Shown: piece by piece, positions 27,375-35,652 of the stretch
Layout of the letters: every line of letters starts with the position of its first letter
Numbering within the stretch: the first letter of the stretch is position 1
DNA from: Mucilaginibacter sp. cycad4
Lineage (GTDB): Bacteria; Bacteroidota; Bacteroidia; Sphingobacteriales; Sphingobacteriaceae
Reading direction: 5' to 3'
NCBI RefSeq assembly: GCF_034263275.1
Contig: NZ_CP139559.1
Span: 3,162,001-3,226,000 of the forward strand
DNA: 64,000 bases
The notes under the pieces: generated by a model
Told to the model about the DNA's origin: nothing
The model's input: the letters and a program-made list of their open reading frames with translations, nothing else
Database searches by the model: none
Made by a program: the position numbers and the translations under genes

Positions 27375-27713
27375 CAATTTCACACTAATTGTATAATAAA
27401 TTGTATTGGATCACTCCCATTCGAATCTTTTTAGCGCCCAGGTTATTATTTCAACTCATAATCAACTACTTGCTTTTCACTTAACAGCCTTATGCCGGTC
27501 TCATGAACATGCGCAGTATCATTATAGATTGATGCTATTTACAGGATCGATTATAATATGAGCACCGGTTGACAATTCAATGGTTTAATTTTATTTTCTC
27601 AATACTCATAAAGCCATGCATTATCATTTAACCGGTGAAATTTGCTGATAAAATTACCCACAGATTCCCCAACATTGCCAATACCTGGTTAAAACTTATT
27701 AAACACTGCTTAA
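27375..27713 (-). other. Gap with possible decayed minus-strand coding remnant
   Basis: About 340 bases with no intact gene. On the minus strand two adjoining fragments in different frames look protein-like: a piece reading IELSTGAHIIIDPVNSIN and, one frame over, YNDTAHVHETGIRLLSEKQ continuing to DYELK and a stop near 27450. Neither has a proper start. With the terminator just beyond, this may be the trace of a small gene; it could equally be chance. Confidence 0.25.
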
Positions 27714-28538
27714 TTATTTTGTCTTACGGATATAAAGACTGCCGAAGGTGGTTTTCATTAATAGTTCGGGACCGCCACCGGCTATTTTTCCATAAACCCA
27801 ATCCTCCATTTTCAGGCTGTACATCCCCTTTTCACCGCTATTTTTTGTAACAACCGGCTTACGCTGCTCAGTTACCACATCAAAATCGGTAAAGATATCA
27901 CCCTGGTCTGATTTTAATTTTACATTAGCTTTAAGGCTTGCCGGGAATGTAACGTCGACCTTGCCGTTAAGTGTTGAAAATGCCATAGCTGCTTTTGCAT
28001 CAATACTTTTAAAGGTAACTTCAACATTGCCGTTAACCGTATTGGCCACTACAGATCCTGATATATTGTTTAGTTTGATATAACCATTAACATTCCTGAT
28101 CTCCAGGTCGCCGCTGATGTTGCTGGCATTGATATTACCATTATTTACCGTAGATAATTTAACGCTGGTACTGTTCATGGGCACTTTAATAGTCAAATTA
28201 GTAGTTTTATTAGGGCTGCCATGAACGTTTACCTGGTTATTGTTTTCCTGGGCCTGCACATCAAGATTGCTTCCGGCCGATAAACGCCTCATTCCTCCCG
28301 GTGCCGGTTCCTTTTCACGGTGTTTTCTTTCTTCGCCCTGGGCATCAATAATAATATCCTTACCCTCATAACCTGTTATGGTTATTGAACCATTAACCAG
28401 TCCCACTTCCAGTTTATATGGTTTTCCCGGATCACTTAACGGCACAACCAACTGCCCTTTTTCGCCGTCCTGCGCCCAAAGCCTGGCGCTCAGCAGCACA
28501 GCAAATATTAATGTTCCTGTAAATCTTATCGTTTTCAT
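27714..28538 (-). CDS. DUF4097 beta-strand repeat protein, secreted (second copy)
   Basis: 274 residues with a signal peptide (FAVLLSARLWAQ). The body is a right-handed beta-helix-like DUF4097 repeat: NITVK-type strands such as VNGSITITGYEGKDIIIDAQG, STVNNGNINASNISGDLEIRNVNGYIKLNNISG and VANTVNGNVEVTF. It ends with TTFGSLYIRKTK. Function unknown; it is last of the sigma/anti-sigma operon, 11 bases after its paralogue, so a sigma-controlled envelope role is likely. Confidence 0.85.
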   Translation of the reverse strand: MKTIRFTGTLIFAVLLSARLWAQDGEKGQLVVPLSDPGKPYKLEVGLVNGSITITGYEGKDIIIDAQGEERKHREKEPAPGGMRRLSAGSNLDVQAQENNNQVNVHGSPNKTTNLTIKVPMNSTSVKLSTVNNGNINASNISGDLEIRNVNGYIKLNNISGSVVANTVNGNVEVTFKSIDAKAAMAFSTLNGKVDVTFPASLKANVKLKSDQGDIFTDFDVVTEQRKPVVTKNSGEKGMYSLKMEDWVYGKIAGGGPELLMKTTFGSLYIRKTK

Positions 28539-28549
28539 GTTGTTATTTT

Positions 28550-29413
28550 TTATTGTTGTTTTTTGATATAAATATTGCCGTTAAGTGTTTCAAACTTAAA
28601 TAGCTTGCCACCCGCCCCTATCCGTACACCATTATTTTTACTAAGTTTGTAAGTAGTGCCGCTTCCGCTTTTTGATTCGGTTTTACTTACTCTTGTAGGC
28701 AAAATTTCGGCATCCGGAAAATCGGTATAAAATTGTCCGTTCATGCTTTTAAATTCCAGGTCCGCCGCCAGGTTAGCCGGATAAGTTACTTCAAGCTTAC
28801 CATTAAGTGTATAATAGCTGGAAACATCGGGCGGCACCGACAGGTAAGTTACGTTAAGCGGCCCGTTAATGGTGTGTGCGCTGGTTGTACCTTTGGCATT
28901 GGCAATGGTTATACCGCCGTTTACATTGTTTACTTTTAATGCGCCGTAAACATCTTTAACTTCAACATTACCATCGTTTACGGTTGATACGCACAGGTTC
29001 ATGCCATAGGGCACTTTAACAGTGTACTCTAATTTTACCGTATAGTCCATATGGTGATGATCTTCGCGGTTCCAGTTGCGGCGCGGGCGGGTGTCGTAGG
29101 GTTCGGCCGTGTAAGCGATAATACTATTGGCCTTTTGATCGAATCCCAGTTTTACTTCTTTTTTACCTGTTTCCACATCACCGGCATTTTTGCCCCGGAT
29201 AGTTTCATCTACCTCAATTGATACCTGGTTGCCCGAATATCCCTGCACGGTTATCGAACCCCAAATGTTGTAAATGGCCAGTGTAGTGCCCGAAGCCGCT
29301 CCCTGCAAAGTGAATTGCTTACTGATATGCTCTTTATAATCCTGGGCATGGACCGAAATTTGGGCAAGGCAAAGCCCCAAACCTGCTAAAACAGGCAATA
29401 GTGATCTTTTCAT
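28550..29413 (-). CDS. DUF4097 beta-strand repeat protein, secreted (first copy)
   Basis: 287 residues with a signal peptide (LAGLGLCLAQISVHAQ). Same repeat architecture as its downstream neighbour: IYNIWGSITVQGYSGNQVSIEVDE, STVNDGNVEVKDVYGALKVNNVNG, AHTINGPLNVTYL, ending in FETLNGNIYIKKQQ. A His/Arg-rich insertion (RRNWNREDHHHMDYT) sits near residue 115. The two proteins are clearly a tandem duplication. Preceded by the anti-sigma gene with a 12-base gap. Confidence 0.85.
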   Translation of the reverse strand: MKRSLLPVLAGLGLCLAQISVHAQDYKEHISKQFTLQGAASGTTLAIYNIWGSITVQGYSGNQVSIEVDETIRGKNAGDVETGKKEVKLGFDQKANSIIAYTAEPYDTRPRRNWNREDHHHMDYTVKLEYTVKVPYGMNLCVSTVNDGNVEVKDVYGALKVNNVNGGITIANAKGTTSAHTINGPLNVTYLSVPPDVSSYYTLNGKLEVTYPANLAADLEFKSMNGQFYTDFPDAEILPTRVSKTESKSGSGTTYKLSKNNGVRIGAGGKLFKFETLNGNIYIKKQQ

Positions 29414-29425
29414 GATTTGGTTTAT

Positions 29426-30241
29426 CTAAATAAGTTGGGTTATTGTTTGTTTGATTTTGTCGCGTACGCCATGATCAAGGTCTTTTTGTTTCAGCAGTTC
29501 TCTAAATGATTTTACTGACCGTTTTTCCTGCAGTTTCAGCATCACATCGGCAATGGCCAGTTGCATCAGCGGCGAATCCTGCTCAACTATTGACTTGATG
29601 AGGCCTTCCCTAACCTCCGGGTAACCGGTAAGGTGTGTAAGCGCATCAAGCGTGCTCAGGCGTACATTTACATTTGGGTCGTTGTTCAGCGTAGCTAATA
29701 AAGCATCTATCACCTGCTTATCTGCATGTTTAATCTCGCTGGTATAGCTTACCCCCCTTATACGCTCAGAAGCCGATGGATTTTCAAGCAGGGCCAGCAT
29801 CATGGTTTGTTTAAGCTCATGTACCTGCGAGCTTAGGACTTTCAATTGTTTATCCTGGTCATCACTTTTGTTTTTACCGAAAAACAAGTAGCCTGCACTT
29901 ACCAATATGATGATCATGGCCAGGTTATAAACCATTGGCCAGCGCGGCTGCCACTCCCAGATCCGGCTTACCTGGTGTTTAATATCAGCCCATAAGCTCC
30001 TTTGCTCTTTTACCGACTCCTTGTAGGTGTCCAGCATGGCATAAAACTTCACCCCCATATTGGCCGATGGTTCGGGCGTTTCGATATGGCCCATTGTATC
30101 CCACATCTGCTGAAGTCCCTGCAGCTCTTCACGGCAGTTGGCGCAGCCTGCGATATGCCGTTCTAAAGCTCCCCTTTCCTCTGGACTTAGTTCTTTGTTT
30201 ATCCAACCGGTAAACAGTTCCTCATATAGCTCACATTTCAT
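29426..30241 (-). CDS. Zinc-finger anti-sigma factor with C-terminal HEAT repeats
   Basis: The open frame runs to 30361, but the ATG at 30239-30241 starts a canonical anti-sigma protein of 271 residues (MKCELYEELFTGWINKELSP). A ZAS zinc motif, HIAGCANC, lies at 29-36; a membrane helix at about 102-122; and the outer part (about 150-271) carries HEAT-like repeats (NDPNVNVRLSTLDALTHLTG). It should hold the ECF sigma factor at the membrane and sense an envelope signal through the HEAT part. The upstream extension overlaps the sigma gene and is a shadow. Confidence 0.88.
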   Translation of the reverse strand: MKCELYEELFTGWINKELSPEERGALERHIAGCANCREELQGLQQMWDTMGHIETPEPSANMGVKFYAMLDTYKESVKEQRSLWADIKHQVSRIWEWQPRWPMVYNLAMIIILVSAGYLFFGKNKSDDQDKQLKVLSSQVHELKQTMMLALLENPSASERIRGVSYTSEIKHADKQVIDALLATLNNDPNVNVRLSTLDALTHLTGYPEVREGLIKSIVEQDSPLMQLAIADVMLKLQEKRSVKSFRELLKQKDLDHGVRDKIKQTITQLI

Positions 30242-30252
30242 CTTATACTGTT

Positions 30253-30801
30253 TTATCGTTCCATTTTTACATAAATACTTTTCAGCTCCTGCATAGCCCG
30301 GTGGATGCGCACTTTCACCGTACCTTCGGTCATGCCCAGTATTTCGGCTATCTCCTGGCATTTTAGTTCCTGGAAACGGCTCAGGGCCAAAATCTCGCGC
30401 TGGCTTTCGCTTAACCTTTCCATTGCTTTATGCAGCCCGGCTTTGGCCTGTTTTTTTTCAAAAGCTTCATCAGGTACCAGGCCTCCGGCTATGGTTTCGG
30501 CGGCTTCCACACCCTCATGCTGAACCTGCTGCTTGTTTTTGCGCCAGTGATCTTTTAAAACATTGCGGGCAATGGAGTACATCCAGTGAATATATTCGCC
30601 GGTGCCGGTAAAGGTATGCCGGTACTTGAGCATTTTATAAAACACCTGCTGTACCATATCCTCGCTTAGCTCGCGCTGGTAGGTCATGTGAAACAGGAAG
30701 CCATACAATTGCCGATTGTAGCGCTCAAAGAGCATACCCATCCTGTCAAGGTCGCCGGCTTTCACCTTTAGCATAATGGCATTGTCTGTAAGCGTGTTCA
30801 A
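30253..30801 (-). CDS. ECF-type RNA polymerase sigma factor
   Basis: 182 residues. Region 2 (MLFERYNRQLYGFLFHMTYQ ... DMVQQVFYKMLKYR, then the W-containing IHWMYSIARNVLKDHWRK) and region 4 (LSESQREILALSRFQELKCQEIAEILGMTEGTVKVRIHRAMQELK) are complete. It heads a four-gene unit: sigma, membrane anti-sigma, two DUF4097 proteins, with gaps of 11-12 bases. It presumably autoregulates this unit; no ECF promoter could be recognised with confidence upstream. Confidence 0.93.
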   Translation of the reverse strand: MNTLTDNAIMLKVKAGDLDRMGMLFERYNRQLYGFLFHMTYQRELSEDMVQQVFYKMLKYRHTFTGTGEYIHWMYSIARNVLKDHWRKNKQQVQHEGVEAAETIAGGLVPDEAFEKKQAKAGLHKAMERLSESQREILALSRFQELKCQEIAEILGMTEGTVKVRIHRAMQELKSIYVKMER

Positions 30802-30983
30802 TCAGTTTGTAATTATGTAATATACCTTAAGTACTTCGGCGGCGTAAAATGGTTACAGAAAATTTTTATTTTTTTTCGGGGGATTCAATTGCAGATCAAA
30901 CTTAACAGAAATTTAAACCAAACAGGCAACTGGTTTGAAGTGTTATTAACTAACTTTATATCAACAATTAAAACCATAAGATC

Positions 30984-31346
30984 ATGACCACCACCGAAGT
31001 AGCAGAAAAATTAGTACAGTATTGCCGCGAGGGTCAACATACCCAGGCTATTGATGAGCTTTATGCAGCCAATATTGTGAGCCGTGAACCAAAAGGTTCG
31101 CCGATGGAACTAACTGAAGGTAAAGAAGCTGTTAAAGGCAAAACAGAATATTGGTATGCCTCGGTACAGGAAGTACACAGCGGTGAGGTATCTGACCCGA
31201 TTGTTACCGGTAACTTTTTCGCGGTAACTATGGATATGGATGTCACCTATAAAGAAGGCGGCCGCATGCCAATGAATGAAATAGCCGTTTATGAAGTAAA
31301 AGACGGAAAAATTATAGCCGAGCAGTTTTTTTATAACATGGGTTAA
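30984..31346 (+). CDS. SnoaL-like / NTF2-fold protein
   Basis: 120 residues, cytoplasmic, no signal. N-terminal helices TEVAEKLVQYCREGQHTQAIDELY, then the cone-shaped sheet (EGKEAVKGKTEYWYA, NFFAVTMDMDVTYKEGGR, MNEIAVYEVKDGKIIAEQFFYNM) typical of small SnoaL-like proteins. Function unknown; many are polyketide-cyclase-like or binding proteins. Monocistronic with its own terminator at 31371. Confidence 0.9.
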   Translation: MTTTEVAEKLVQYCREGQHTQAIDELYAANIVSREPKGSPMELTEGKEAVKGKTEYWYASVQEVHSGEVSDPIVTGNFFAVTMDMDVTYKEGGRMPMNEIAVYEVKDGKIIAEQFFYNMG

Positions 31347-31370
31347 GAGCACCTAACCAATAATAAATGA

Positions 31371-31407
31371 CAAAGGCCTTCGCTCTCCGCAAAGGCCTTT
31401 TGTTTTT
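31371..31407 (+). terminator. Terminator between convergent SnoaL-like gene and uxuA
   Basis: AAAGGCC at 31372-31378 pairs with GGCCTTT across a loop rich in C/T, then TTGTTTTT. It likely serves the plus-strand gene and, in reverse, uxuA. Confidence 0.75.
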
Positions 31408-31427
31408 ATCCCACAGGATACAAGAAA

Positions 31428-32621
31428 TTATTCCATCGAGCGGATAACTCCCAGCTCAAGTCCCCTAAGCTCGGCAAGGCCGCGAAGCCTGCCAATGGCC
31501 GAATATCCGGGGTTAGTTTTCTTTTTAAGATCATCCAGCATCTGGTGACCGTGATCGGGGCGCATAGGGATACTTAATTTACGTTGCTTCATTACCTGTA
31601 CAAGCTCTTTTACCACAGCGTACATATCCACATCACCCTCCAGGTGGTTATCCTCATAAAAATCGCCAAACTCGTTGCTGCGGGTACTGCGCAGGTGGAT
31701 AAAATTGATCCTGTCGCCAAATTGTTTAACCATGGCCGGCAGGTCGTTATCCGGCCGTACGCCGTATGATCCGGTGCAGAAGCATAAGCCATTGTTTAAC
31801 GATGGTACGGCTTCAATAAGTGCATTGATATGTTGGGCGGTGCTCACTACCCGCGGCAGGCCCAAAATGGCATACGGCGGATCGTCAGGGTGGATAACCA
31901 TTTTTATATTATTGGCGTCGGCAACCGGGATAACCTGCCGCAGGAAAAAGATCAGGTTTTGCCTTAACCTTTCCGCATCAATGCCGTCATAGGCAGCCAA
32001 AGCTTCCCTGAATTTATCCAGCGTAAAGCTTTCTTCGCTGCCTGGTAAGCCGGCTATGATATTGCGCTGCAACAGTTGCTTGTCATCATCGCTCATGCCG
32101 TCAAAACGGGCTTTGGCACGGGCAAGCTCATCGGCAGTGTACTCCTGTTCGGCCCCTTCCCTTTTCAGCATGAATACATCGAAGGCAATAAAAGCGGCTT
32201 TTTCAAAACGGAGGGCTTTTGAACCGTCTTCAACGGTAAAGCTTAGATCGGTACGGGTCCAGTCAAGTACCGGCATAAAATTGTAGGTAACTATGTGGAT
32301 ACCGCAGGCCGCCAGGTTTTGCAGGCTTTGCTTATAGTTTTCGATGTATTGCAGATAGTCGCCGGTTTGGGTTTTGATGGCTTCATGTACGGGTACGCTT
32401 TCAACTACATCCCAGGTAAGCCCGGCAGCCTCGATAATGGCCTTGCGTTCGTTAATGGCCTCAACTGTCCATACCTGGCCGTTGGGTACCTGGTGCAGGG
32501 CGCTTACTACGCCTGTACACCCCGCCTGCCTGATATCGGCTAAACTCACAGGATCGTTAGGGCCGTACCAGCGCATAGTATTGATCATGCTGAAAGTATT
32601 GCTTGTATTGGTAGCACTCAT
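31428..32621 (-). CDS. uxuA: Mannonate dehydratase
   Basis: 397 residues. UxuA TIM-barrel motifs: [33 protein letters not shown]-type strand [63 protein letters not shown] and the C-terminal [11 protein letters not shown] with metal-binding His residues. It dehydrates D-mannonate to 2-keto-3-deoxygluconate in glucuronate catabolism. Other uxu/uxa genes are not in the window. A cluster of TGAACAC half-sites upstream suggests control by a dedicated repressor. Confidence 0.97.
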   Translation of the reverse strand: MSATNTSNTFSMINTMRWYGPNDPVSLADIRQAGCTGVVSALHQVPNGQVWTVEAINERKAIIEAAGLTWDVVESVPVHEAIKTQTGDYLQYIENYKQSLQNLAACGIHIVTYNFMPVLDWTRTDLSFTVEDGSKALRFEKAAFIAFDVFMLKREGAEQEYTADELARAKARFDGMSDDDKQLLQRNIIAGLPGSEESFTLDKFREALAAYDGIDAERLRQNLIFFLRQVIPVADANNIKMVIHPDDPPYAILGLPRVVSTAQHINALIEAVPSLNNGLCFCTGSYGVRPDNDLPAMVKQFGDRINFIHLRSTRSNEFGDFYEDNHLEGDVDMYAVVKELVQVMKQRKLSIPMRPDHGHQMLDDLKKKTNPGYSAIGRLRGLAELRGLELGVIRSME

Positions 32622-32654
32622 TTTTATATCGTAGGTTTAATATTCAAAAACAGG

Positions 32655-32820
32655 AGTGTTCAATTTTTAAAAGTGTGAACACTTCAAAAAAAATCAACAT
32701 TGACAATCAAGCACTTGAGTGTTCAGTAAAATACTAAAAAAAATTAACACACTGATAAACAACAGTTTAATATTTTCCAATATATTTAATTGAACACCTG
32801 CTTTTTAAAAGTTGAACACT
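32655..32820 (-). promoter_or_regulatory. Cluster of AGTGTTCA/TGAACACT half-sites upstream of uxuA
   Basis: Four copies of the same 7-8 base word in both orientations: AGTGTTCA at 32655-32662 and 32718-32725, TGAACACT at 32676-32683 and 32813-32820, plus a near copy TGAACACC at 32791-32798. The first pair is a perfect inverted repeat 13 bases apart, 35 bases before the uxuA ATG. Likely operators for a GntR- or LacI-type repressor; the regulator gene is not seen here. Confidence 0.55.
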
Positions 32821-32983
32821 GACACAGCCATGTCAGTAAACCATATCAGGCTGTAATTTATCACGCGCCAATAATCGTTATATTTTTTTAATAGCCTAAC
32901 AGTTAATTGCAAATATTTTGAGTTGTGAATGCACAGGGGAATTTCTTCGCTATCGCTACCCATGACATATTTAAAGGGATATC

Positions 32984-33089
32984 GTCATGTTGAACTTGTT
33001 TCAAACATCCCACTCGCTAAACCACATGCTAAGCAAATCGCCTACCTTTCTTGTGGGGTGCTGATCCGCCAGCCGGCGGACAGCATGAC
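32984..33089. repeat. REP-like palindromic intergenic repeat, copy 2
   Basis: Starts GTCATGTTGAACTTGTTTCA and ends CAGCATGAC. Same family as 19683 and 59340-59744, but its second arm is diverged (GATCCGCCAGCCGGCGGAC replaces the GAAACAAGTTC arm). It sits between the glycosidase stop and the uxuA operator cluster. The remaining 32821-33181 holds nothing else I can recognise. Confidence 0.75.
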
Positions 33090-33181
33090 GGCTTGGAGAT
33101 GTCATTTCAACTTCAGTATCCAACGGATTTAAATACTCAGGATGACAAAAAGCTTATGCTATGCCATTTTAAGTAGCTTTC

Positions 33182-34852
33182 CTACGCCCAGTCAAAATCA
33201 ACCACCCTGCCGTTCAGTTTCCATTTGGCGGGCGTTAATGTTTCCATCCAATCCAATGGCTCGCCAAGCGGCTGTACTTTGGCGGCCTGCGCAAAGGCTG
33301 TTTTAACGGCTTTCTTTTGCTCTTCGCCCATGGCTTCGGGCTGACCGGAGATAAACAGCGGCGCGCCGCTTTCGGCTAATAGTTGCAGCCATTGCTTGTT
33401 CCTTTTCCACTCAATATCGGTAGTGAGGCCTACGCAATCGCCATCTACCGCATAAAAGGCGTTATGCTGCGGCAGGCGGAAAGCCAGTGTGTTAACGCCC
33501 ATTTTACGGGTACGCGCCCACTCATGACCACTGGTATCATCGCCGATACGGCAAAGCTCAAATATTCCTGCCGAAAGGTGGCTCATGGTGTTGCAGCCAA
33601 TTACATAAATACCGTCGCCGGCAGCCTCGCGGATGGAGCGGTAAAGGTTCAGGATGATCTCGGCGTTGGTTTTTGTCCTGTCGTTAAAGTGCCAACCCGG
33701 CGAAGCAAAGCTATCCTTCATATCAAAACCCCAACGCCCGGCAATGTCATAAGTTGAAAAATCGTGCTTCACCATTTCATAGCCCCATTGCTTGTATACA
33801 TCAAAATTATGTTTGATGCGTGCTATATTTTCGGGGATGGTTGGGTCGAGCGTTGGGTTTTTAGGATCATCCCTGCCGGGGATCTTTGGCGCAAGCAGGC
33901 TGGCTTTTTCATCATGCTTAGCACAAAGCGGGCGCATCCATAAGCCGGGGCGCATACCCAATTTTTTGATCTCATCGCCCAGCGCATGCATATCCTTGAA
34001 CTTATCGTTTGGCTTTGAAAAATCGTCGTTCCAGCCGCCATCGCCTGGTAATAGCGGCGAATAGGTTGCCCAACCGGCATCAATTACCGAAAACGGCTTA
34101 TTGCTATGATCTGTAACCAGTTCGGCCATCATAGCGGTAGTTTTTTTGATCAGTTCGGCCGAGTTGTTGCCATAGGCAAAATACCAGTCGTTAATGCCAT
34201 ATACCGGTTGTTTTGGAATGCGCGGCTTTTCGCACATCATTTTACAAAAGCGATGGGTTGCGGCAAAAGTATCTTCGTTGGCCCTGGCATTAGTAGTTAT
34301 GATATCGGCTGCATGCAGTTGCCTGTCGCCCAGCAATACACCTGCCCCGCCCGAAGTTGTATCTAAAGTAAGTTCAATGCTGTCATTATTTACGCCCCAC
34401 CAGCAAATACTGTTAGCGCCGGTTTTTACCCCGAAGCAGACCGTTTGCTTATCATCATGTATAATTACATACCACGGATTTTTAATACCGGCAGCTATGG
34501 ATTTCCATTGCAGATCGCCATAGGAACGCTCCCAGTGATCGCCCAGGAATTTAGTTGAAGCTGCAGTGTTGTGTTTCCATTTTAACCGTACGCTATTTAA
34601 TTCCTGTTTTGGCGATGAAACATAAACGCCAAGCGCATTGCCATTAGTTTTAAGAGTTACGCTGAGATCTTTATAGTTGTAATGTGATCCGTTTGATGGC
34701 TTAAGCTTAACCCAACCGGTACCGGATTGAGCCCAAACCTCGTCCGGAGCGTTCATCATCGCGGCCCCGTTTGAAGCCGAATAAGTAAGCCTGCTAAAAA
34801 GCATTGCAGCCGCGGTAGTTGCAGAAATTTTTATAAAATGCCGTCTTTGCAT
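33182..34852 (-). CDS. Alpha-galactosidase-like glycoside hydrolase (clan GH-D)
   Basis: 556 residues. N-terminal signal (MQRRHFIKISATTAAAMLFS), which may be Tat (RRHFIK). A beta-sandwich start is followed by a TIM barrel with clan GH-D features: FSVIDAGW near residue 265, LGMRPGLWMRPL, the nucleophile segment GYEMVKHDFSTYD (Asp about 364), and CRIGDDTSG, which may hold the acid/base Asp. Closest in look to GH27/GH36 alpha-galactosidases, but divergent; substrate unsure. Monocistronic. Confidence 0.8.
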   Translation of the reverse strand: MQRRHFIKISATTAAAMLFSRLTYSASNGAAMMNAPDEVWAQSGTGWVKLKPSNGSHYNYKDLSVTLKTNGNALGVYVSSPKQELNSVRLKWKHNTAASTKFLGDHWERSYGDLQWKSIAAGIKNPWYVIIHDDKQTVCFGVKTGANSICWWGVNNDSIELTLDTTSGGAGVLLGDRQLHAADIITTNARANEDTFAATHRFCKMMCEKPRIPKQPVYGINDWYFAYGNNSAELIKKTTAMMAELVTDHSNKPFSVIDAGWATYSPLLPGDGGWNDDFSKPNDKFKDMHALGDEIKKLGMRPGLWMRPLCAKHDEKASLLAPKIPGRDDPKNPTLDPTIPENIARIKHNFDVYKQWGYEMVKHDFSTYDIAGRWGFDMKDSFASPGWHFNDRTKTNAEIILNLYRSIREAAGDGIYVIGCNTMSHLSAGIFELCRIGDDTSGHEWARTRKMGVNTLAFRLPQHNAFYAVDGDCVGLTTDIEWKRNKQWLQLLAESGAPLFISGQPEAMGEEQKKAVKTAFAQAAKVQPLGEPLDWMETLTPAKWKLNGRVVDFDWA

Positions 34853-35089
34853 AGTAGATTTAATTGCAGTGATTATCTGTTAAGGTAACATTTAAATTGG
34901 TTTACAACGTTACTAAAAGGATTAAGCAAAAACTAATACAATTATGGAATTTTATTTGCGTTACCCTGCTCTCTCCTCTGGTCTGCTTTTGCCACGGCGG
35001 CCGGAGGCCGCTTGATAATTGCCACTCGGCTGGAGCCGGGCGGCGGCGGATATTTTTTTATCCCCTCCTTTTTTATCTCCCCACTTCAC

Positions 35090-35129
35090 CCCCAATAAAC
35101 CACAAATTCCGTCTGCCGCTCAGCAACAG
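35090..35129 (-). pseudogene. Duplicated scrap of histidine-kinase 3' end
   Basis: On the minus strand this encodes LTVAERQTEFVVYWG, against KTVAERQTEFVVYWS at the very end of the kinase gene at 36912. DNA identity is about nine bases in ten over 38 bases. A second shared block, GGCTGGAGCCGGGCGGCGG, occurs at 35028 and again at 36878, on the same side of both. The coding match stops at a palindromic repeat (35139). The rest of 34853-35211 holds no gene. Confidence 0.7.
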
Positions 35130-35138
35130 TTAACGTCC

Positions 35139-35168
35139 CATCAGGGTCTCTCGCAGAGGACCCTGATG
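35139..35168. repeat. CAGGGTC hairpin repeat, copy 1
   Basis: CATCAGGGTC against GACCCTGATG with an internal CTCTCGCAGAG; a self-complementary 30-base unit. Near-identical copies lie at 36660-36689 and 47379-47408, and the match with the latter extends through GTATAC and GCAGATTC on one side. Confidence 0.8.
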
Positions 35169-35250
35169 TATACGCCGTGCAGATTCGCCGTTCTAAATAT
35201 CCTGGTAAATGTGTCTTGTCCTGAAATGAGTTTACACAAAAATAAACTAC

Positions 35251-35652
35251 ATGGAAAAGATCATTATTGATGGAAAAGGACATTATTCACTTGAATTTAA
35301 GCATTCAGTTATCAAAGAGTATTTGGCTGGCAGTGTTAGTCAAAAGGCGTTGTTGAGGAAATATGATATCAAGATACATAGTGGCATAACGCGTTGGATG
35401 CAGAAGTTAGGTTATGCAGAAGTTTCGGAAAAAGACAGATATTTGTCATCAGTAAAACCACTATCCTTGCCCGCAAAGAAGCCCCATAAAGATCCGCCTA
35501 CAGGTGCCTTGTCGCAAGAACAACAACGCATCAAAGAACTCGAACGTCAGCTTGAAGATGAGCAGCTTCGCAGTGAAATGTACAAGCGTATGATCGAGAT
35601 TGCTGAACGTGATCTTAATATTCCTATCCGAAAAAAGTCGGATACCAAGTGA
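35251..35652 (+). CDS. IS3-family OrfA
   Basis: 133 residues: a helix-turn-helix of the transposase_8 type (SLEFKHSVIKEYLAGSVSQKALLRKY ... ITRWMQKLG), then a leucine-zipper-like coiled coil (EQQRIKELERQLEDEQLRSEMYKRMIEIAE). It binds the IS ends. The heptamer A AAA AAG at 35631-35637 is in the zero frame, 12 bases before the stop, so a -1 shift would yield OrfAB. Confidence 0.93.
   Translation: MEKIIIDGKGHYSLEFKHSVIKEYLAGSVSQKALLRKYDIKIHSGITRWMQKLGYAEVSEKDRYLSSVKPLSLPAKKPHKDPPTGALSQEQQRIKELERQLEDEQLRSEMYKRMIEIAERDLNIPIRKKSDTK

Noticed and set aside
30242..30361. 40-codon N-terminal extension of the anti-sigma gene
   Set aside because: It overlaps the sigma gene in another frame, and the residues look random; the ATG at 30241 fits the family start.
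35086..35283. 65-codon minus-strand frame ending VAERQTEFVVYWG
   Set aside because: It runs through an IS end and a hairpin repeat; only its last 15 codons resemble the kinase end, so it is a scrap, not a gene.
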